This document shows, in pieces, positions 1 through 7,591 of a stretch of DNA of 31,081 nt. The stretch comes from JAHEEL01 sp964581295 (GTDB lineage Bacteria; Actinomycetota; Acidimicrobiia; Spongiisociales; UBA5794). The notes beneath the pieces were generated by a model that saw only the letters and a program-made list of their open reading frames with translations, made no database searches and was not told the DNA's origin. The position numbers were made by a program, and so were the translations under genes. Location of the stretch: contig CAZONX010000017.1 of the NCBI GenBank assembly GCA_964581295.1, positions 1 to 31,081 of the forward strand, read 5' to 3'. Positions within the stretch are counted from its first letter, which is position 1; every line of letters starts with the position of its first letter.

Positions 1-260
1 ACTGGTATCTCGGTGAGCATGCCCCGAACCTGTTTGACCGCAACGGCAATGCGGGCCCGACCGTGTGGTGGAACGGCCGTGTCATCGGCGGGTGGGCACA
101 CTGCGAAGGCGGTGCGGTCGCCTACCGCCTCCTCGAACCAGTTTCTCCCGAAGTCACACGAATGGTTGAGAGCGAAGCACACCGGCTCGAGTTGTGGCTC
201 GGGACGGTCCGCGTCATACCGAGATTCCGCACACCCCTTGAGAAGGAGCTCACTTCCTAG
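1..260 (+). CDS. AlkZ-like winged-helix DNA glycosylase family protein, C-terminal end (partial)
   Basis: The window opens inside this gene; the visible frame starts at base 3 and ends with TAG at 258-260, giving 85 residues. The segment contains WWNGRVIGGW, then YRLLE, then a run ending VRVIPRFRTPLEKEL. These resemble the C-terminal end of the winged-helix DNA-binding/AlkZ (YcaQ-like) family, whose characterised members remove alkylated or crosslinked bases from DNA. The catalytic region lies outside the window, so activity cannot be judged. A repair role would fit its position just before lexA, but that is inference. An internal ATG at 63 is only a methionine within the frame; the coding signal runs continuously from the window edge. 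Confidence 0.75.
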   Translation, partial: WYLGEHAPNLFDRNGNAGPTVWWNGRVIGGWAHCEGGAVAYRLLEPVSPEVTRMVESEAHRLELWLGTVRVIPRFRTPLEKELTS

Positions 261-289
261 CGTCACGGTCACCGCCAACGAGAGGTCGA

Positions 290-330
290 TCGAACATATG
301 TTTGGTCGTGACCGCGAAATCCGCTACTGT
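290..330 (+). promoter_or_regulatory. lexA promoter with SOS box (LexA operator)
   Basis: Positions 291-304 read CGAACATATGTTTG, a near-perfect palindrome matching the actinobacterial/Bacillus SOS box CGAAC-N4-GTTCG with one changed base. A -35-like TTGGTC (302-307) overlaps its right end, and a -10 TACTGT (325-330) follows after 17 bp. LexA bound here would cover the -35, giving autorepression. The ATG at 298-300 lies inside the operator, which argues against it being the lexA start. Confidence 0.8.
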
Positions 331-357
331 TCGCGGCAAGCGACTCAGGGGCACACC

Positions 358-993
358 GTGACCGACAGCCATGACCTCACCGACCGGCAGCGTCAGATCC
401 TCGATCTGATCAGCGCGACCGTTCGCGACCGCGGCTACCCCCCATCGGTACGAGAGATCGGCGAGGCGGTCGGCCTGTCTTCCCCTTCAACGGTTCACAG
501 CCATCTCTCGGCGCTCGAGCGGACCGGATATCTGCGCAGGGATCCATCCAAACCACGCGCCATCGAAGTGATCGACGACGGCACGCCCGAGTCGTCGCTT
601 CACCGGGCCCCGGTACGCGACGTTCCCCTTGTCGGGCAGATCGCCGCCGGCTCCCCGATCCTTGCCGAGGAAGACATCCAAGAGATCTACCCGCTCCCCA
701 CCGAGCTCGTGGGCAACGATCCCGTGTTCATGCTCGACGTGCGGGGCGACTCCATGATCGACGCTGGAATCTTCGACGGCGACTACGTCGTGATTCGCCG
801 CCAGTCCGTCGCGAACGACGGCCAGCTCGTCGCTGCGCTCATATCCGAGGAAGAGGCCACCGTGAAACGCCTCCGGCGCAAGGACGGTCGCGTCATCCTG
901 GAAGCTGAGAACCCGGCCTACCCACCGATGGTGTTCACCGAGGGCGTCGAGATTCTCGGGATCGTGGTCGCCGTTCTTCGACGCGTCGAATAG
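358..993 (+). CDS. lexA: LexA, SOS-response repressor
   Basis: LexA represses DNA-damage genes and is inactivated by RecA-stimulated self-cleavage. The 211-residue length is usual for the family. The winged helix-turn-helix occupies about residues 7-71 (LTDRQRQILDLI, then PPSVREIGEAVGLSS). The cleavage site is Ala97-Gly98 in GQIAAGSP. The catalytic dyad is Ser132 (GDSMIDAG) and Lys170 (ATVKRL) in the S24 peptidase domain. I chose GTG 358 because the upstream in-frame ATG at 298 sits inside the SOS operator, upstream of the -10 at 325-330; a weak GGGG-containing Shine-Dalgarno precedes GTG. The gene is transcribed away from the AlkZ-like gene's end and converges on dapF with a single base between the two stop codons. 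Confidence 0.95.
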   Translation: MTDSHDLTDRQRQILDLISATVRDRGYPPSVREIGEAVGLSSPSTVHSHLSALERTGYLRRDPSKPRAIEVIDDGTPESSLHRAPVRDVPLVGQIAAGSPILAEEDIQEIYPLPTELVGNDPVFMLDVRGDSMIDAGIFDGDYVVIRRQSVANDGQLVAALISEEEATVKRLRRKDGRVILEAENPAYPPMVFTEGVEILGIVVAVLRRVE

Positions 994-994
994 A

Positions 995-1753
995 TCAGCC
1001 CACCGAACCGCGGTAGACGACCGATGCCGGACCCGTCATCCACGCACCGGCGTCGTCGAACTCGATGAGTAACTCCCCGCCGGGGAGATCGACAGTAACT
1101 GCGTCGCTCAGCTCACCGACCGAACGCGCAGCGAAAGCGGCCGCCGTGGCACCGGTGCCCGAAGCGAGCGTCTCACCGACGCCGCGTTCCCACACCCGGA
1201 CCACAATCCGGTTGCCGTCCCCCATCTGAACGAATTCCACGTTCGTTCCCTCTGGGAAGATCGGATCGTGCTCGATGGTCGTTCCGATTCCCTCGACGTC
1301 GGCGACCGACACATCATCGACAAAGAGCACGGCGTGCGGGTTCCCGACACCCACGGGTCGAACGGTGTGCCCGGCGACGCTGAGCGTCTCGGTGCGAAAT
1401 GCGTGCGGCGTCCCGACGAACGCACGAACGATCCCGCCCGGCAACACTGTCGCTGGATGCTCGCCGACGGCCGAATGGACGGTCAGCGTCGGACCGGTCA
1501 CGAGACCGTCCTCAACGGCAACGAGAGCAACGCACCTCAGCCCGTTTCCGCACATCTCGGCTGCTCCCCCGTCGGCGTTCCAGTAGCGCATGGCGACGTT
1601 CGAACTGTCCCGCGCCACGACTTCCAGGATGCCGTCGGCGCCGACGCCGGTCTTGCGCTCGCACAGCCGGGCAATGCGTTCCGGTGATGCTCGAAACGCC
1701 TCGGTGAAGATGATGAAGTCGTTGCCGAGTCCTTCGGCCTTCACGAAATCCAT
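995..1753 (-). CDS. dapF: Diaminopimelate epimerase DapF, second catalytic Cys replaced by Ser
   Basis: DapF interconverts LL- and meso-diaminopimelate, the last step before meso-DAP is used for peptidoglycan or decarboxylated to lysine. The 252-residue protein has the family layout. The N-terminal half carries KAEGLGNDFI and the first active-site Cys68 in EMCGNGLRC. The second half has GNPH (137-140), NVEF (171-174) and WERGVGETLASGTGATAAA. In the usual ACGTGA motif the second catalytic Cys would be at residue 198; here the codon (1160-1162) is TCG, Ser, and no Cys lies nearby. Fold assignment is secure; normal two-base epimerase chemistry is therefore uncertain. The start ATG at 1753 overlaps the end of miaA by 13 bp, so it is probably co-translated with it. 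It is the last gene of the recA-rny-miaB-miaA direction. Dape-pathway partners dapA and dapB lie at 17996-18892 and 19840-20598. Confidence 0.9.
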   Translation of the reverse strand: MDFVKAEGLGNDFIIFTEAFRASPERIARLCERKTGVGADGILEVVARDSSNVAMRYWNADGGAAEMCGNGLRCVALVAVEDGLVTGPTLTVHSAVGEHPATVLPGGIVRAFVGTPHAFRTETLSVAGHTVRPVGVGNPHAVLFVDDVSVADVEGIGTTIEHDPIFPEGTNVEFVQMGDGNRIVVRVWERGVGETLASGTGATAAAFAARSVGELSDAVTVDLPGGELLIEFDDAGAWMTGPASVVYRGSVG

Positions 1754-2661
1754 GGGGCATCCTTTGCGAGCAGTTCGGTGGCGGTCTGCACCATCACGTC
1801 TGGTTCATGGTGCCACGGAATCCAGCGAATGCGCGGATCCCGTCGGAAGTAGGTCCGTTGACGTTTCGCCAGCGCATTGGTCGCGCGGATGGCGTCGATA
1901 CGAGCTGCTTCGATGTCGGCGCCGCTCTCGACGACCCTGAGCAACTCTCGATAGCCGACGGCCTGACGCGCCGTGCGCCCGAGACATGGCGCAAGGTCGG
2001 CTACTTCGTCGAGGAAACCCGATACCAGCATGTGATCGAATCGTCGGGTGATGCGCTCCGCGATCAGTGGTCCCGGGTCGATGCCGATGCCGACATGAGG
2101 CCGTACCGATCGATACGACCGCACCGCCTTCGCTTCAGACGTCGCAGAGCGGACGGATGGCGTCGCCCCGGTGAGCCGTAGGATCTCGACAGCTCGCAGC
2201 ACCCGCCGTGGATTCGCGAGGTCCACGACGCTCGCCGCCTCCGGATCGGCGGCCACCAACTCCGCCACGAGCACCTCCCCATCCATGGTTTCGAGATCTC
2301 GACGCAGCTCCGGGTCGGTCGGGGGGAACTGGAGTGGATCAACGAGTGCGCGGAAATGCAGCCCTGACCCGCCGGCGATCACTGCATTCCCGCCTTCAGC
2401 CTCGATGCCGTCGAGCACGACGCGGCCCGCCGCCTGGAACTCCGCCGCAGTGAAGTCTTCGGCGGGGTCGGCGATGTCTATGAGGCGGTAGCCATATCGC
2501 TCACGCGTCTCGGGATCGGGCTTCGCCGTTCCGATGTCCATGCCCCGGAACACCTGCATCGAATCGACCGAAACGATCTGTGTGCCTGAGCGCGCTGCGA
2601 TCGCTTCAGCGAGCCCGGATTTCCCGGCCGCGGTCGGCCCTAGGACGGCGATCAGGCTCAG
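1741..2661 (-). CDS. miaA: tRNA dimethylallyltransferase MiaA, probable CTG start
   Basis: MiaA transfers a dimethylallyl group to N6 of A37 in tRNAs reading UNN codons, the substrate that MiaB then methylthiolates. The P-loop GPTAAGKS lies at residues 8-15, followed by VDSMQVF and DIGTAKP, then AGGSGLHFRALVDPL, all family motifs. The first ATG (2559) would remove the P-loop, so the real start must be upstream. No in-frame ATG, GTG or TTG exists between the P-loop and well into miaB. A CTG at 2661-2659 overlaps the miaB stop as CTGA and has GGAAGGG about 8 nt upstream, giving a 306-residue protein of normal size. I take CTG as the start by inference. It overlaps dapF at its 3' end. Confidence 0.9.
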   Translation of the reverse strand: MSLIAVLGPTAAGKSGLAEAIAARSGTQIVSVDSMQVFRGMDIGTAKPDPETRERYGYRLIDIADPAEDFTAAEFQAAGRVVLDGIEAEGGNAVIAGGSGLHFRALVDPLQFPPTDPELRRDLETMDGEVLVAELVAADPEAASVVDLANPRRVLRAVEILRLTGATPSVRSATSEAKAVRSYRSVRPHVGIGIDPGPLIAERITRRFDHMLVSGFLDEVADLAPCLGRTARQAVGYRELLRVVESGADIEAARIDAIRATNALAKRQRTYFRRDPRIRWIPWHHEPDVMVQTATELLAKDAPWIS

Positions 2662-4043
2662 ACGGGCATCCCTTCCAGGTAGTGCGGCGCTGCTCGCGTG
2701 ATGCGGACGTCCATGAAACGGCCGGGTTCGAACGAACCCCGGACGTGAACGATCCGGTTGCCGGCCGACCGGGTGGTGGCGACCTCGGCGTCACGACGCG
2801 AGGGACCCTCGGTGAGCACCGTTTCGATCTTGTCGACGCGTGTCTGGTTCCGTTCGAAGGTGATCGCGTTTTGCGCCTCCACGAGACGGCTGAAGCGTTC
2901 TTGCACCGCCTCCTGGGGCACCTGCCCGGCCATCAAAGCTGCCGGCGTGCCGGGACGAGAGGAGTACTGGAACATGAACGCGTTGTCGAAGCGAGCTACC
3001 TCGACAACCTCGAGTGTCCGCTCGAAATCTGCGTCGCTCTCGCCAGGGAAGCCCACGATGATGTCGGTTGACACGCTGAGGTCCGGCACGACCCGGCGAG
3101 CCATCGCGAGCTTGTCGAGAAAACGTTCCGCCGTGTAGCCGCGGTGCATGGCTGCGAGGACCGAGTCGGAGCCCGACTGCAGCGGGAGATGCAGCTGAGC
3201 GGCCACGGCCGGCGTCTCGACCATGGCGAGGGCGACATCGTCGCGGAAGTCCTTCGGATGCGGGCTCGTGTAGCGGATGCGCCCGATGCCGTCAACCTCT
3301 CCTGCTCGTCGAAGCAGATCTGCGAACAAGGGCTGGCGCCCGTTCAAGTCGAGATCGCGGCCGTACGAATTGACGTTCTGGCCAAGGAGCGTGATCTCGA
3401 CCACGCCGTCGTCGGCGAGGCGTTGGACCTCGCGGATCACATCACCCGGGCGGCGGCTGATCTCAACGCCTCGAACGATCGGCACGATGCAGAACGTGCA
3501 ACTGTTGTTGCATCCGGTGGTGATCGTCACCCACGCCGAGTGGTCGCTCTCTCGCCGAGCAGGCAAGGAAGATGGTCCGTCCTCGGCGCTCGTCGTCTCG
3601 TCCCAGATCTCCGTGACGGGACCCCATTCGTCGACGTGGTCGAGCAGGTCGACCACGCGATGGGTGTTGTGCGTGCCGAACACGACATCCACCCACGATG
3701 CGCGCTCACGTACGATCTCCTTGTCCTTCTGTGCGGTGCAGCCGCCCACGACGATCCGAAGGCCATCCTTGCGCTCCTTGGTGGCCTTGAGCGAACCGAG
3801 GTATCCGTAGAGTCGCTGATCGGCATTTTCGCGGATGGTGCACGTGTTGATCACCACGACATCTGCGTCATTCGCGTCGACGGCGCGAACCATCCCGTCG
3901 GCTTCGAGCAGCCCCGCGATTCGCTCAGAGTCGTGCTCGTTCATCTGGCAGCCGAACGTTCGCACGAAGTATCGGAGCCCGGAGCGGCGCGGCTCGCGAG
4001 GCTCGTGCACGATCGGCATCCCGAGCATCGTCGTGTTTGTCAT
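2658..4043 (-). CDS. miaB: tRNA-2-methylthio-N6-dimethylallyladenosine synthase MiaB
   Basis: MiaB is a radical-SAM methylthiotransferase that adds a methylthio group at C2 of i6A37 in tRNA. The 461-residue protein shows the three cluster-binding cysteines of the N-terminal UPF0004 domain (Cys32 in TFGCQMNEHDSE, Cys68 in INTCTIRE, Cys102 in GGCTAQ). The radical-SAM triad CxxxCxxC is at 178, 182 and 185 (GCNNSCTFCIVP). A TRAM-like domain occupies the last 65 or so residues. ATG 4043 has GGAG about 7 nt upstream. The gene follows rny with a 16-nt gap and its stop overlaps the inferred miaA start, so the two A37-modifying enzymes are probably made together. Confidence 0.96.
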   Translation of the reverse strand: MTNTTMLGMPIVHEPREPRRSGLRYFVRTFGCQMNEHDSERIAGLLEADGMVRAVDANDADVVVINTCTIRENADQRLYGYLGSLKATKERKDGLRIVVGGCTAQKDKEIVRERASWVDVVFGTHNTHRVVDLLDHVDEWGPVTEIWDETTSAEDGPSSLPARRESDHSAWVTITTGCNNSCTFCIVPIVRGVEISRRPGDVIREVQRLADDGVVEITLLGQNVNSYGRDLDLNGRQPLFADLLRRAGEVDGIGRIRYTSPHPKDFRDDVALAMVETPAVAAQLHLPLQSGSDSVLAAMHRGYTAERFLDKLAMARRVVPDLSVSTDIIVGFPGESDADFERTLEVVEVARFDNAFMFQYSSRPGTPAALMAGQVPQEAVQERFSRLVEAQNAITFERNQTRVDKIETVLTEGPSRRDAEVATTRSAGNRIVHVRGSFEPGRFMDVRITRAAPHYLEGMPV

Positions 4044-4059
4044 GGGAGTGCTCCGCCGA

Positions 4060-5580
4060 TCAGCGCGCGTAGTCGCGTGCCCGGAACTCGCGAATGACCG
4101 TCACCTCGATCTGCCCGGGATACTGCAAGTCCTCCTGGAGCTTGCGTGCAATACGTCGAGCCAGATCGCTCGCTTGCAGGTCGTCCACAGACTCGGGATC
4201 CACGATCACACGGATCTCGCGCCCGGCCTGGAGCGCAAACACGTTCGCCACGCCGGCGAACGCACCCGCGATCTCTTCGAGCTTTTCGAGCCGGCGAACG
4301 TAGGACTCCAGCGCCTCGCGCCGCGCCCCCGGACGGGCCGCGGATACGGCGTCCGCCGCCTGCACGAGGATTGCCGTGAGCGTGCGCGGCTCCACTTCGT
4401 TGTGATGCGACTCGATCGCATGCACGATCGCCGGATCCTCTCCGAACCTGCGAGCAATCTCGGCGCCAATCAGCGCATGGGAGCCGCCGACCTCGTGTGA
4501 CACGGCCTTGCCGATGTCGTGCAGGAAGGCAGCTCGCTTGGCCTCTTTCTCGTCCACACCGAATTCCGCTGCCAGCATCCCTGCGATGTGGGCCGCCTCG
4601 ACAAGGTGGTTCAGCACGTTCTGGCCATAGCTCGTGCGATAGTGCAGGCGGCCGAGCAACGTGATCAGCTCGGGGTGCATCTTGCTGAGGCCCACTTCGA
4701 GGAGCGCCCACTCTCCCGCATCACGCACGGACTGTTCGACTTCGTCGCGCGACTTCTCGTAGGCCTCTTCGATCGATGACGGGTGGATGCGGCCACCCTC
4801 GACGAGCTTCTCGAGAGCGCGTCTGGCGACTTCGCGGCGAACCGGGTCAAACGTCGACACCGAAACGGCTTCTGGTGTGTCGTCGACGATCAGGTTCACG
4901 CCGGCGATCGCCTCGAACGTGCGAATGTTCCGCCCGTCCCGGCCGATGATTCGGCCCTTCATATCGTCAGACGGCAGCGGGACGACCGACACGGTGGTCT
5001 CGGAGACCACATTGGCGGCCAGGCGCTGCACCACGGTCCCGAGAATGCGGCGCGCCCGGCGCTCCGCCTCCTCGCGAGCTTTCACCTCGAGATCCCGGAT
5101 GAGCACCATCGCCTCTCGACGCGCTTCGGTCTCTACTTTCTCGAGGAGTTCGGCCTTGGCGGCCTTCGAGTCGAACCCGGCGACGCGCTCAAGCGCATCT
5201 CGAGCCTCTTCCCTCCGTGTCTCAGCTTCGGAGAAGGCCTTCTCTGCTGCACTCTCGCGAGCGACGACCAGTTCCTCGCGCTGGGCGAGATTGCCCGCGC
5301 GTTGTTCCAGCGTCGCCTCGCGCTGGGAGAGTCTCGACTCCTGGGAGCCCATCTCCACCCGGCGGTGTTCAAACGTTGCATCCTCACGCTCGCGATACGT
5401 CTCAGCCTTCGAGCGGGCTTCTTCTTCCGCTCGAGCCAGGATCCGCTGCGCCTCCAGGCGAGCATCACCAAGCGTCTCGTCGGGCGTGGCCTCACGACCC
5501 CCCCTCCGGGACAGGACATAGCCTGCAACGAATGCAAGGCCAACGACGACGATCACCAGGGCTGCTACGAGCCACTGCAT
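4060..5580 (-). CDS. rny: Ribonuclease Y
   Basis: RNase Y is a membrane-anchored endoribonuclease that starts mRNA decay. From ATG 5580 the protein is 506 residues, close to the family norm. It has a single N-terminal transmembrane helix (about 3-23), a long charged coiled coil (about 30-185), a KH domain with GRIIGRDGRN (209-218), and an HD domain whose metal-binding HD pair is in FLHDIGK (352-358), followed by ESHHNEVEPRT. Three consecutive ATG codons (5586, 5583, 5580) are possible starts; the last has GGGGAA at the best spacing. Reading further upstream would put a basic, non-conserved stretch before the membrane helix. It lies between recA and miaB. With rnj in the same window, this organism has both RNases Y and J. 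Confidence 0.95.
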   Translation of the reverse strand: MQWLVAALVIVVVGLAFVAGYVLSRRGGREATPDETLGDARLEAQRILARAEEEARSKAETYREREDATFEHRRVEMGSQESRLSQREATLEQRAGNLAQREELVVARESAAEKAFSEAETRREEARDALERVAGFDSKAAKAELLEKVETEARREAMVLIRDLEVKAREEAERRARRILGTVVQRLAANVVSETTVSVVPLPSDDMKGRIIGRDGRNIRTFEAIAGVNLIVDDTPEAVSVSTFDPVRREVARRALEKLVEGGRIHPSSIEEAYEKSRDEVEQSVRDAGEWALLEVGLSKMHPELITLLGRLHYRTSYGQNVLNHLVEAAHIAGMLAAEFGVDEKEAKRAAFLHDIGKAVSHEVGGSHALIGAEIARRFGEDPAIVHAIESHHNEVEPRTLTAILVQAADAVSAARPGARREALESYVRRLEKLEEIAGAFAGVANVFALQAGREIRVIVDPESVDDLQASDLARRIARKLQEDLQYPGQIEVTVIREFRARDYAR

Positions 5581-5791
5581 CATCATTTCCCCATTCCGTG
5601 GCCGGGAACGCAGCGTGCCGAGCCCGGGGACTCGGCACACACCGGAAACAGCATCAGAATTCGGGGGTTCAGCCCCGTTTGGGTTCTCTGCCTGCTGTTC
5701 TCCGTATCGACATCTGCGTTCTCAACCGCTTTGTTATCAGTGTTTGGTGTGTGTCACTGTCGATGGTACCGCACTCCGGCCGCGCGCGGAA

Positions 5792-5804
5792 CGCGAAAAT
5801 CGCG
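5792..5804 (-). terminator. Short inverted repeat after recA, weak terminator candidate
   Basis: CGCGA-TTT-TCGCG, read on the - strand just after the recA stop, could form a 5-bp hairpin. No U-tract follows, so termination is doubtful. The rest of the recA-rny spacer (5587-5809) holds no gene. A -10-like TGATAAC lies at 5733-5739 on the - strand but lacks a convincing -35. Confidence 0.25.
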
Positions 5805-5809
5805 GCGAC

Positions 5810-6886
5810 CTACTCTGCGGCCCCTTCTGAAGCGTCGCTCTCTTCGTGCTCCGCCTCCGCCTCCTCGTCGACGATCACACCAACGGCACGAAGAACCTGG
5901 TCCTGGAGCTGAACCGACAGTTGAGGGTTCTCACGCAGGAACAGCTTGGCCTTCTCGCGGCCCTGACCGAGCTGGTCCCCGTCGTAGGTGTACCAGGCAC
6001 CGGCCTTCATGACGATGCCTTCCTCGACGGCGACGTCGAGCAGGCTGCCCTCGCGAGAAATCCCCTCGCCGAACATGATGTCGAACTCCGCCAGGCGGAA
6101 CGGCGGCGCCACCTTGTTCTTCGCGATCTTGGTGCGCACCCGGTTGCCGACGTTCTCGGTCCCCGACTTGATGGCCTCGATCCGGCGAATGTCGATACGC
6201 ACGCTCGCGTAGAACTTGAGTGCCCGACCGCCAGGCGTGGTCTCGGGGCTGCCGAACATCACACCGATCTTCTCTCGCAACTGGTTGATGAAGATCGCCG
6301 TCGTCTGGGAGCGGTTGATCGTGCCGGCAAGCTTGCGCAACGCCTGGGACATCAACCGTGCCTGCAGGCCGACGTGCGTGTCGCCCATGTCGCCCTCGAG
6401 CTCGGCTCGAGGTACCAGCGCGGCGACCGAATCGATGACGACCACATCGAGCGCCCCCGACCGAATCAGCATGTCGGTGATTTCGAGCGCCTGCTCTCCG
6501 GTGTCTGGTTGCGAGATCAGTAGCTCGTCGACGTCGACGCCGATAGCTCTCGCATAGATCGGGTCGAGGGCATGCTCGGCGTCGATGAACGCAGCCAGGC
6601 CGCCGTTGCGCTGCGCTTCGGCGACGATATGGAGTGCAAGGCTCGTCTTGCCGGAGCTCTCTGGACCGTAGATCTCGACGATCCGGCCCCGGGGCACACC
6701 ACCGATGCCGAGCGCGAGGTCGAGCGAGAGCGCTCCGGTGGGGATCACATCCATCTTCCGGATCTCTTCGTCGCCCATCCGCATGATGGCGCCCGTGCCG
6801 AACTGGCGCTCGATCTGCGACATGGCCATCTCGAGGTTCTTGTCCCGGTCTCCCCGGTTTCCCTCGTCGCCGCGGTTTTTCGCCAC
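5810..6886 (-). CDS. recA: RecA recombinase
   Basis: RecA forms ATP-dependent filaments on single-stranded DNA, drives strand exchange and stimulates LexA self-cleavage. The 358-residue protein has Walker A GPESSGKT (74-81), Walker B-type VVVIDSVAAL, the LexA-co-protease/DNA-binding loop region PRAELEGDMGD, and NQLREKIGVMFG. A short acidic C-terminal tail (DEEAEAEHEESD) is typical of the regulatory tail of other RecA proteins. The start is GTG 6886 with AAAGGAG 6 nt upstream, a strong Shine-Dalgarno. Its promoter carries a perfect SOS box (separate entry), so LexA control is direct. No recX follows; the next gene downstream is rny. Confidence 0.98.
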   Translation of the reverse strand: MAKNRGDEGNRGDRDKNLEMAMSQIERQFGTGAIMRMGDEEIRKMDVIPTGALSLDLALGIGGVPRGRIVEIYGPESSGKTSLALHIVAEAQRNGGLAAFIDAEHALDPIYARAIGVDVDELLISQPDTGEQALEITDMLIRSGALDVVVIDSVAALVPRAELEGDMGDTHVGLQARLMSQALRKLAGTINRSQTTAIFINQLREKIGVMFGSPETTPGGRALKFYASVRIDIRRIEAIKSGTENVGNRVRTKIAKNKVAPPFRLAEFDIMFGEGISREGSLLDVAVEEGIVMKAGAWYTYDGDQLGQGREKAKLFLRENPQLSVQLQDQVLRAVGVIVDEEAEAEHEESDASEGAAE

Positions 6887-6981
6887 AATGTCTCCTTTTT
6901 CGACTGTCCCGCAAGCTACCGGGCGTCTGTGACAGATTCTGATTCGCGAACCACAATGATGGTATTCGCGGTGCTCACGAT

Positions 6982-7010
6982 ACCTTAGGCGAACGTCTGT
7001 TCGATGTCGA
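6982..7010 (-). promoter_or_regulatory. recA promoter with perfect SOS box
   Basis: On the - strand, TCGACA (7010-7005) is a good -35 and TAAGGT (6987-6982) a -10, separated by 17 bp. The spacer contains CGAACAGACGTTCG (7003-6990), an exact CGAAC-N4-GTTCG LexA operator. LexA there would block the polymerase. The predicted 5' leader before recA GTG is about 90 nt. Confidence 0.85.
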
Positions 7011-7048
7011 GGAAATGCCGGCGGGTCCGGCTCACTCCCCGTCCGGAC

Positions 7049-7591
7049 TCAGAGCAGCACCTCGTCGAGCACCTCGTAGGTCGACCCATTCGATCCGAGA
7101 TGGCTTCGATACAGGGTCAGGCGATCGACTTCCATCGAGAGTGGAAAACGCGGGACCCGTTCGACAAGCGGCCGCACATCCATCGGGGGACGGATTCGCG
7201 ACAGTGTGAGATGGCCGTGGAAAGGCCGATCCTCGGGTTCGAAGCCCGCTAGCTGCGCCGCCGTCTCACAAATCTCAGCCATCTTCGCCAGAGGCTCCGT
7301 CCCATGTGCGATGCCCAGGTAGAGGACGGTCGCCTTGGCGGGTCTCGCGAATGCCCCGAGGCCACCGAAGCCCATCGTGAAGGGTTCGACCGCCAGGTGT
7401 TCATCGAGGAATTCGAGCACGCGATCGCTCTGGAGCGCGCTCGCCGAGCCGAGAAAGCGAACGGTCGCGTGCCAATTGCCGGGAGGAGTCGGCCGACCCG
7501 GCAGGCGCATCGTCTCGTCTGAGAGGAAGGCAGCAAGTCCGTGGGCGACCTCGTCGGTGACCGCAACCCCGAGAAACAGGCGGTCGCTCAC
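7049..7591 (-). CDS. thpR: RNA 2',3'-cyclic phosphodiesterase ThpR (2H family)
   Basis: ThpR-family enzymes hydrolyse 2',3'-cyclic phosphates at RNA ends and can act as weak 2'-5' RNA ligases. The 180-residue protein has the two HxT motifs that define the 2H fold: HATV (41-44, in NWHATVRFLG) and HLTL (127-130, in FHGHLTLSRIRPP). It begins at GTG 7591, which overlaps the cinA stop as GTGA (4-nt overlap), so it is very likely translated by coupling to cinA. A longer frame continues upstream through cinA but is antisense-like composition, not thpR sequence. Physiological substrate in this organism is unknown. Confidence 0.9.
   Translation of the reverse strand: MSDRLFLGVAVTDEVAHGLAAFLSDETMRLPGRPTPPGNWHATVRFLGSASALQSDRVLEFLDEHLAVEPFTMGFGGLGAFARPAKATVLYLGIAHGTEPLAKMAEICETAAQLAGFEPEDRPFHGHLTLSRIRPPMDVRPLVERVPRFPLSMEVDRLTLYRSHLGSNGSTYEVLDEVLL

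Noticed and set aside
13..357. Upstream extension of the lexA reading frame, including ATG at 298
   Set aside because: It runs over the AlkZ-like coding end and the SOS operator and promoter; LexA homology starts right after GTG 358.
3144..4097. Long open frame antisense to miaB (and similar ones antisense to rny, pabBC, ftsK and rnj)
   Set aside because: They mirror strong codon bias of the real gene on the other strand and show no protein-family motifs.
6944..6951. Palindrome TTCGCGAA in the recA leader
   Set aside because: Eight bases only, expected by chance in GC-rich DNA, and not a LexA site.
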